NCBI GenBank assembly: GCA_007120575.1 | Contig: SKNJ01000236.1 | Span: 1 to 11,835, forward strand | Direction of reading: 5' to 3' | DNA: 11,835 nucleotides | Origin: Thioalkalivibrio sp. | Lineage (GTDB): Bacteria; Pseudomonadota; Gammaproteobacteria; Ectothiorhodospirales; Ectothiorhodospiraceae | In this document: piece by piece, positions 6,618 to 11,835 of the stretch | How positions within the stretch are numbered: position 1 is the stretch's first letter | Layout of the letters: each line of letters opens with the position of its first letter | Program-made: the position numbers and the translations under genes | The notes under the pieces: model-generated | Told to the model about the DNA's origin: nothing | Database searches by the model: none | Seen by the model: only the letters and a program-made list of their open reading frames with translations

Positions 6618-7589
6618 TCAGTGCCCGCCGTGGGCCGCGGGCACGAACAGGCGCCGCGCCCGAACCTGGCCTTCGGGATCACGAACGCCGACCGCGAGAA
6701 ACCCGCCGTGGGCATCGAATACCCGCACCAGCGGCCAGCCGGTGCCGGCCTCGCACGGTGCCTCGGCTGCGCCCGGCGTCGTGGCCACCACCGCCGCGGC
6801 CGGCGCGGGGTTGCCGTGGCGCATGGCGGCACTGGCCGTCATATCCAGCGTGACCGAGGGCCAGTGCGCCAACGCCGCCTCGGGTGGCAACAGCATGGCC
6901 TCGATGGCCGCAGCCCCACCCGCTGCGAAGGCCGCCTCGATCGCGTCCAGCGAGACCATCGAGGCGCCATCAAAGTGGCCATGGCCAACCCGGTGCAACG
7001 TATCCACTGCCGCCCCGCAACCCAGCGCATGCCCGATGTCGGCGACCAGCGAACGGACATAGGTGCCCTTGGAGCAGTGCACTTCCAGCCGCAGACGGTC
7101 CGCCGCGGTCTGTTCGATCCGCAGGGAATGGATCTGCACTGGACGCGGGGGCCGCTCCACCTCCACACCCTGGCGAGCCAGTTCGTACAGACGCCTTCCC
7201 TGGTGTTTCAAGGCCGAGACCATCGGCGGGACCTGCGCCTGTTCGCCACTGAAGCGTTGTTCGAGCTCACGCAGGGTATCCGGCTCGACGGGTGGTACCT
7301 CGGCCTCGCGGATCACCGCGCCATCAAGGTCCGCACTGTCGGTCTCCACACCCAGGCGCGCCTCGGCGACGTAGCGCTTGTCCGCGTCCAGCAGCCAGCC
7401 GGAGACCTTGGTGGCCTGTCCGAAGCACAACGGCAAAAGGCCGGTCGCCCGGGGATCCAGCGCCCCGGTGTGACCGGCCTTCTTCGCTTGCAACAAATAC
7501 TTGACCCGGCCGAGCGCCTGGTTGGAACTGCGCCCGCGCGGCTTGTCCAGCAACAGGATGCCGTCGACCTCGCGCCGCTTGCTCGCCAT
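6618..7589 (-). CDS. truB: tRNA pseudouridine(55) synthase TruB
   Basis: TruB converts U55 in the T-loop of most tRNAs to pseudouridine and also helps tRNA folding. The chosen ATG (7587-7589) gives 323 residues starting MASKRREVDGILLLDKPRG, matching the family N-terminus. An in-frame start further out (7721) would add 44 residues overlapping rbfA and is rejected. The catalytic motif GHTGALDPRATG (39-50) places the nucleophile at Asp45. KRYVAEARLG (71-80), PPMVSALKHQGRRLYELAR (121-139) and SKGTYVRSL (173-181) are the other conserved motifs. The C-terminal 75 residues look like the PUA-type domain of gammaproteobacterial TruB. It starts 31 bases after the rbfA stop with only a weak GGGCGG site, so coupling to rbfA is likely. 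Confidence 0.97.
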   Translation of the reverse strand: MASKRREVDGILLLDKPRGRSSNQALGRVKYLLQAKKAGHTGALDPRATGLLPLCFGQATKVSGWLLDADKRYVAEARLGVETDSADLDGAVIREAEVPPVEPDTLRELEQRFSGEQAQVPPMVSALKHQGRRLYELARQGVEVERPPRPVQIHSLRIEQTAADRLRLEVHCSKGTYVRSLVADIGHALGCGAAVDTLHRVGHGHFDGASMVSLDAIEAAFAAGGAAAIEAMLLPPEAALAHWPSVTLDMTASAAMRHGNPAPAAAVVATTPGAAEAPCEAGTGWPLVRVFDAHGGFLAVGVRDPEGQVRARRLFVPAAHGGH

Positions 7590-7620
7590 GGATGAACCGC
7601 CCGGCCGGAAACGCCCGGGC

Positions 7621-8088
7621 TCAGGCCCCGCGTTCCGGTCCTGCGTCCGGATCGCGATCGCTGTCGGTCGCGCCGTCCTCTTCCGGGCCGGTTCCCTCCG
7701 CGGGCCCGGACTCATCCGCATGGTGCGCCCGATCCTCGGCCAGCGCCTGGTCGATCAGGGAGGACAGGTGTGCCCCGCGCTCCGGGGTATCGTCATAGAT
7801 GAAGCGCAACTGCGGCACGCTGCGCAGGCGCATGCGCTGCCCCAGCGCCCGGCGCAGGAAGCCGGCCGCGTTGTTCAGGCCCTTCTGCGCCTCCTGGCCC
7901 TTCTCGGCCCCGCCGAGCTGGGTGAAATAGACCCGCGCATGGGCCAGATCGCGCGAGACCTCGACATCGGCCAGGGTGACCATGCCGATCCGCGGATCCT
8001 TCACCTCCAGCCGGATCAGCTCGGCCAACTCGCGCTGAATCTGCTCGCCGACCCGGTCGGAGCGCTGGAAGTCACGATGTGCCGGCAT
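7621..8088 (-). CDS. rbfA: Ribosome-binding factor A
   Basis: RbfA is a KH-like factor that binds immature 30S subunits near the 16S 5' helix and promotes late maturation, notably during cold shock. The core is visible: FQRSDRVGEQIQRELAELI (7-25), DPRIGMVTLADVEVSRDLAH (31-50) and RSVPQLRFIYDDTPERG (88-104). The protein is 155 residues, longer than the usual 120-135. The extra is an acidic, Gly/Pro-rich tail from about residue 118, likely disordered. ATG at 8086-8088 has GGGAG upstream, which overlaps a perfect palindrome spanning the infB stop codon, so its translation probably depends on ribosomes finishing infB. The gap to infB is 18 bases. Confidence 0.97.
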   Translation of the reverse strand: MPAHRDFQRSDRVGEQIQRELAELIRLEVKDPRIGMVTLADVEVSRDLAHARVYFTQLGGAEKGQEAQKGLNNAAGFLRRALGQRMRLRSVPQLRFIYDDTPERGAHLSSLIDQALAEDRAHHADESGPAEGTGPEEDGATDSDRDPDAGPERGA

Positions 8089-8098
8089 GATGTTCGCT

Positions 8099-8120
8099 CC
8101 CGGACGCTACAGCGTCCGGG
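8099..8120 (-). promoter_or_regulatory. Palindrome spanning the infB stop and the rbfA ribosome-binding site
   Basis: 8099-8108 is the exact reverse complement of 8111-8120, with two bases between. The RNA would form about a 9-bp stem with a tight loop carrying the infB UAG (8107-8109). The first three G of the rbfA GGGAG site (8097-8101) fall in the stem. A ribosome ending at infB would open it. There is no T-run, so it is not an intrinsic terminator. Confidence 0.6.
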
Positions 8121-10845
8121 CCACCTCGACGCGCTGGAAGACCTCGATCTGGTCCCCCGCCTTCACGTCGTTGTAGTTCTTCACCGCGATACCGCACTCG
8201 GTACCGGCCTTGACCTCGTTCACGTCGTCCTTGAAGCGACGCAGACTCTCCAGCTCGCCTTCGTAGATCACCACATTGTCGCGCAGCACGCGGATCGGAT
8301 TGCCGCGCTTGACCGCGCCTTCTACCACCAGACAGCCAGCCACCTGACCAAAGCTCGAGGCCTTGAATACGTCGCGCACCTCGGCCAGGCCGACGATCTC
8401 CTCGCGGGTCTCCGGCGACAGCAGGCCGGACAGCGCCTGCTTGACGTCGTCGATCGCCTCGTAGATCACCGAGTAGTAGCGCACATCGATCTCGTTGTCC
8501 GCGGCCAGACGCTTGGCACCGGCATCGGCACGCACGTTGAACGCAATCACGATCGCGTCGGAGGCCATCGCCAGGTTGATGTCGGATTCCGAAATCCCGC
8601 CCACGCCGGCGGAGACCACCTTCACCCGTACCTCGTCGGTGGACAGCTTGATCAGCGACTCGCGCAGGGCCTCGGCCGAACCCTGGACATCCGCCTTGAT
8701 CAGGATGTTCACGGTACCGACTTCGCCTTCCTGCATCTGGTTGAAGATATTCTCGAGCTTCGCGGCCTGCTGCGCGGCCAGCTTGCGCTCGCGCTGCTTC
8801 GCATCACGGTATTCAGCCACCTCGCGGGCCGTCTTTTCGTCCGCGACCACCAGAACTTCGTCGCCCGCCTCCGGTACGCCGGACAGACCCAGCACCTCGA
8901 CCGGCATCGACGGACCGATTTCCTTCACCGCCGCACCGGTGTCATCGAACATCGCCCGCACCCGGCCGTATTCCTTGCCCGAGAGCAGGATATCGCCATG
9001 CTTGAGCTTGCCTGACTGCACCAGGATGGTCGCCACCGGACCACGCCCCTTGTCCAGGCGCGACTCGATCACCACGCCGCGCGCCGGACCCTCGTCCGGG
9101 GCCTTCAACTCCATGACCTCGGCCTGCAGGCCGAGCGCCTCGAGCAGCTGGTCGACCCCTTCACCGGTATGCGCGGAAACATGGATGAACTGGGTATCGC
9201 CACCCCAGGCCTCGGGGATCACCTCGTGCTGGGAGAGATCGTTCATCACCCGGTCCGGCTCGGCCTCGGGCTTGTCGATCTTGGTCACCGCGACCACCAG
9301 CGGCACCCCGGCCGCCCTGGCGTGCTCGATGGCCTCCACCGTCTGCGGCATCACGCCGTCGTCGGCGGCGACCACCAGGATCACGATATCGGTCGACTGG
9401 GCGCCGCGGGCGCGCATCGCGGTAAACGCCGCGTGCCCCGGGGTATCCAGGAAGGTCACCCCGGCATGACCGTTATCCACGTGGTAGGCACCGATATGCT
9501 GGGTAATGCCGCCAGCCTCGCCGGCCGCGACCTTCTCCTTGCGGATGTAGTCCAGCAGCGAGGTCTTGCCGTGGTCGACATGCCCCATCACGGTCACCAC
9601 CGGTGGCCGCGACTTCAACTCGGCACTCTGCTCCAGGCCGACATCGATCTCGTCCTCGACCGAGGTCTCCTTCGCAGCCACCGGGTTGTGTCCCATCTCC
9701 TCGACCACCAGCATCGCGGTGTCCTGGTCGATGGACTGGTTGATGGTCGCCATCACGCCCATGCCCATCAACGCCTTGATCAGCTGCGGCGCCTTGATCG
9801 CCATCGCCTGTGCCAGATCGGCCACGGTAATGGTCTCGGGCACTTCGACATCCCGCACCACCGGCGCGGTCGGCTTGGCAAAGCCATGCTTGCTCGCCAC
9901 GGCCTGGGCCGCCGCCGACTGCCCCTTGCGACTCTCGCCCTTCTTGCGACGGCCGCGGCGGTCGCCCGCCACGTGCAGTTCCTTGCGATCGGAATCCGCC
10001 TTGCCGCCCTTGCGACGACCGTCGGCCTTGCCGGGCTTGGCAGCCGCCGCCGGTGCCGGCGTGGCCGCGGCCTGGCGCGCGGCGGCCTCGCGTTCGAGGC
10101 GGGCCTGCTCTTCCTTCTCGCGCTTGGCCTCCTGGGCCTCCAGCTCCTTCTGGCGGCGCTTCTGGCGCTCCTCGCGATCGAGTTCTTCCTGCTTGCGGCT
10201 ATCCAGGGCCTTGCGCTGCGCCTCGCGTTCCGCCTCGACCTGCATCGCGAGCTGCTGCGTGCGGCTCAAGGGGCGCTTCGGCTTGGCCGGTTCTTCCACG
10301 GCGGGTTCTTCCGCTGGCGCGGCCGGCTCCACCGGGGCCTCTTCGGGCTCCGGTTCGGCGGCGACCTCGGGCTCGGGCGGGGCCTGCTCGGTATCCGGCT
10401 GCCCCGCATCGGACGCCTCGGCGGGTGCTTCTTCCACCGGGGCCTGGACGGCCGTTTCGAGCTCCGGCTCGGGCTTCGGCGCCTCGGGCACGGGCGCTTC
10501 CTGTGGCGCGGCCTCCTCGGCGACCGGCTCCGGCGGGGTCTCCGACGGTTTGGGCTTGATGGTGCGCTTCTTCCGCACCTCGACATTGACCGTCTTCGAC
10601 CGGCCCTGGCCGGAGCTCGCCTTCAGCGTCTGCGCCTGGGTCCGCCGCTTCAGGGTCACACGGCCCGTCTCGGCCGCCTCGCCGTGCGCTTGACGGAGGT
10701 GATCGAGCAGCTTGCGCTTTTCCGCATCGGAAATGGCCGCATCGGGCCCGTCCACCTCGACGCCCGCCTCCTTGAGCTGAATCATGAGGCGGTCGACCGG
10801 CGTACCCACCGATTCCGCGAATTGCTGCACTGTCATTTGCGCCAT
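8107..10845 (-). CDS. infB: Translation initiation factor IF-2
   Basis: IF-2 is the GTPase that places initiator fMet-tRNA on the 30S subunit and promotes 50S joining. The ATG at 10843-10845 is chosen because GGAGGT lies seven bases upstream and it gives [10 protein letters not shown], a standard IF2 N-terminus. An ATG 15 bases earlier overlaps that site. The protein is 912 residues: IF2_N domain (1-53), a Pro/Glu/Ala-rich segment (100-190), a charged Arg/Lys/Glu-rich helical segment (200-260), a basic Gly-rich segment (270-310), a second IF2_N domain (about 335-388), G domain, then domains II, III and C2. G motifs: GHVDHGKT (421-428), GGITQHIG (445-452), DTPGH (467-471), TKID (521-524), SA (557-558). 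TKID replaces the common NKID. It follows nusA by 82 bases. Confidence 0.98.
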   Translation of the reverse strand: MAQMTVQQFAESVGTPVDRLMIQLKEAGVEVDGPDAAISDAEKRKLLDHLRQAHGEAAETGRVTLKRRTQAQTLKASSGQGRSKTVNVEVRKKRTIKPKPSETPPEPVAEEAAPQEAPVPEAPKPEPELETAVQAPVEEAPAEASDAGQPDTEQAPPEPEVAAEPEPEEAPVEPAAPAEEPAVEEPAKPKRPLSRTQQLAMQVEAEREAQRKALDSRKQEELDREERQKRRQKELEAQEAKREKEEQARLEREAAARQAAATPAPAAAAKPGKADGRRKGGKADSDRKELHVAGDRRGRRKKGESRKGQSAAAQAVASKHGFAKPTAPVVRDVEVPETITVADLAQAMAIKAPQLIKALMGMGVMATINQSIDQDTAMLVVEEMGHNPVAAKETSVEDEIDVGLEQSAELKSRPPVVTVMGHVDHGKTSLLDYIRKEKVAAGEAGGITQHIGAYHVDNGHAGVTFLDTPGHAAFTAMRARGAQSTDIVILVVAADDGVMPQTVEAIEHARAAGVPLVVAVTKIDKPEAEPDRVMNDLSQHEVIPEAWGGDTQFIHVSAHTGEGVDQLLEALGLQAEVMELKAPDEGPARGVVIESRLDKGRGPVATILVQSGKLKHGDILLSGKEYGRVRAMFDDTGAAVKEIGPSMPVEVLGLSGVPEAGDEVLVVADEKTAREVAEYRDAKQRERKLAAQQAAKLENIFNQMQEGEVGTVNILIKADVQGSAEALRESLIKLSTDEVRVKVVSAGVGGISESDINLAMASDAIVIAFNVRADAGAKRLAADNEIDVRYYSVIYEAIDDVKQALSGLLSPETREEIVGLAEVRDVFKASSFGQVAGCLVVEGAVKRGNPIRVLRDNVVIYEGELESLRRFKDDVNEVKAGTECGIAVKNYNDVKAGDQIEVFQRVEVARTL

Positions 10846-10852
10846 GGCGCCT

Positions 10853-10858
10853 ACCTCC
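10853..10858 (-). promoter_or_regulatory. Ribosome-binding site that decides the infB start
   Basis: GGAGGT is a near-perfect Shine-Dalgarno sequence seven bases before the ATG at 10845. It lies inside the codons that would follow the alternative ATG at 10860, which therefore is unlikely to be used. Confidence 0.85.
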
Positions 10859-10873
10859 ATTCCAGATTCTGTT

Positions 10874-10892
10874 CAGGCAAGGCCATTGCCTG
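10874..10892 (-). other. Hairpin in the nusA-infB spacer
   Basis: caggcaa (10874-10880) pairs with ttgcctg (10886-10892) around a 5-base loop. It lies between the nusA stop and the infB ribosome-binding site. No T-run follows, so it is more likely an RNA processing or pausing structure than a terminator. Confidence 0.35.
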
Positions 10893-10927
10893 CAAGACGG
10901 GCTCGAGAGCCGGTACCCACGCCAGCC

Positions 10928-11835
10928 CTATTCCCCGGTTTCAAACCACGGGGCGCGCGCCGTCATGATCAGCGCAGAGGCCTCCTCCGCGCTCAGACCC
11001 GTCATCTCGACCACATCGTCGGATGCCTGCTCGGCGAGATCTTCCATGGTGCAGACTCCGTGACCAGCCAGCTGGTTGGCGACGACCAGGGTCATGCCTT
11101 CCATGTTCAGCAAGTCCTCGGCCGGTTCGCCACCGCCCAGCCCCTCCCCGGCGGCAATCGCCCGGGTCAACAAGGCATCGCTGGCCCGATTGCGCAGCTC
11201 CGCGACCATGTCCTCGTCGAATTCCTCGATCGCCAGGAGTTCTTCTTCATCGACATACGCGACCTCGTCGAGGGTGCTGAATCCTTCCTGCACCAGGATC
11301 CCGGCGACCTCCTCGTCGACATCCAGGGCCTGCATGAAATACGTCACCAGCTGCTGGGCCTCGGCCTCGCTCTTCTCCGCGGCCTGCTCCTCGGTCATCA
11401 CGTTCAGTTCCCAGCCGGTCAGCTGGGAGGCCAGACGGATATTCTGACCGCCGCGGCCAATGGCCAGCGACAGCTTGTCTTCCTCGACCGCGATGTCCAT
11501 CGACTGCTTGTCCTCATCGACCACGATCGACAGAACCTCCGCCGGGGACATCGCGTTGATGACGAACTGGGCCGGATTCTCGTCCCAGACAATGATGTCG
11601 ATACGCTCGCCAGCAAGCTCGTTGGAAACCGACTGCACGCGCGAGCCGCGCATGCCGACGCACGCGCCGACCGGATCCAGACGCGGGTCGTTGGAGCGCA
11701 CCGCGATCTTGGCACGCATACCCGGGTCACGGGCCGCGCCCATGATGTCGATAATGTTCTGGCCGACCTCGGGCACCTCGAGCTTGAACAGCTCCATCAG
11801 GAACTCCGGCGCGGTTCGGCTGAGGATCAACTGCG
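10928..11835 (-). CDS. nusA: Transcription termination/antitermination factor NusA (C-terminal part)
   Basis: The gene enters from the right edge; the frame is open to base 11835 and about 300 C-terminal residues are present. The missing part would carry the N-terminal RNA polymerase-binding domain and S1 domain. Visible are KH1, with [20 protein letters not shown] and [15 protein letters not shown], and KH2, with [19 protein letters not shown]. Two acidic repeats follow, marked by [15 protein letters not shown] and [15 protein letters not shown]. Such acidic repeats occur in E. coli-type NusA and contact the polymerase alpha subunit and lambda N. NusA stimulates pausing and intrinsic termination and takes part in rRNA antitermination. 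It heads the visible part of the operon with infB 82 bases downstream. Confidence 0.97.
   Translation of the reverse strand, partial: QLILSRTAPEFLMELFKLEVPEVGQNIIDIMGAARDPGMRAKIAVRSNDPRLDPVGACVGMRGSRVQSVSNELAGERIDIIVWDENPAQFVINAMSPAEVLSIVVDEDKQSMDIAVEEDKLSLAIGRGGQNIRLASQLTGWELNVMTEEQAAEKSEAEAQQLVTYFMQALDVDEEVAGILVQEGFSTLDEVAYVDEEELLAIEEFDEDMVAELRNRASDALLTRAIAAGEGLGGGEPAEDLLNMEGMTLVVANQLAGHGVCTMEDLAEQASDDVVEMTGLSAEEASALIMTARAPWFETGE

Noticed and set aside
7590..7721. 44-codon N-terminal extension of truB
   Set aside because: It overlaps the end of rbfA, is Arg/Pro-rich, and lies before the conserved TruB N-terminus.
7501..9015. 504-codon plus-strand frame opposite truB, rbfA and infB
   Set aside because: It spans three well-supported genes on the other strand and the translation has no protein-like motifs.
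10846..10860. Alternative infB start five codons upstream
   Set aside because: The GGAGGT ribosome-binding site overlaps these codons and is correctly spaced for the ATG at 10845.
9169..10968. 599-codon plus-strand frame opposite infB
   Set aside because: Low-complexity Leu/Arg/Gly translation produced by the repetitive N-terminal half of IF2; no start signals.

Overview
The window is high-GC proteobacterial chromosome, with G or C at most third codon positions. The order nusA-infB-rbfA-truB-rpsO-pnp, all on the minus strand, is the classic gammaproteobacterial transcription/translation/RNA-processing cluster. Protein sequences (NusA with two C-terminal acidic repeats, a gamma-type IF2 and PNPase) point to a gammaproteobacterium. 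A Chromatiales/Ectothiorhodospiraceae-type host is my guess from composition and style, not a demonstrated assignment.

Layout, in transcription order of the main cluster (right to left). The 3' two thirds of nusA enters at the right edge. It is followed by infB, then rbfA, whose ribosome-binding site is buried in a perfect palindrome that also holds the infB stop codon, then truB. A likely extended -10 promoter sits just downstream of truB and drives rpsO. A strong GC hairpin and a second weaker hairpin separate rpsO from pnp, as in the RNase III-controlled pnp leader of E. coli. pnp is followed by a stem-loop and a gene for a PmtA-like phospholipid (phosphatidylethanolamine) N-methyltransferase.

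The left third is accessory in character. A convergent intergenic space holds a 127-bp long-armed inverted repeat of the widespread 'gcgaggagcgaagcgac' type and a small GC hairpin. A small plus-strand gene (92 codons, unrecognised) is divergent from a two-gene minus-strand operon. That operon encodes a circularly permuted ATP-grasp protein and an alpha-E (DUF403) protein, separated by one base. The pair belongs to a widely distributed but biochemically uncharacterised system, predicted to ligate peptides and often found with a transglutaminase-like protease. No such third gene is visible. Instead, about 390 bp of non-coding DNA follows, containing a MITE-like element with 18-bp terminal inverted repeats at CTAG sites, and another stem-loop repeat at the left edge.

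The housekeeping genes need little reinterpretation. The points most worth a second look are the ATP-grasp/alpha-E pair and its disrupted downstream side, the MITE, the long inverted repeat, and the hairpin coupling infB to rbfA.
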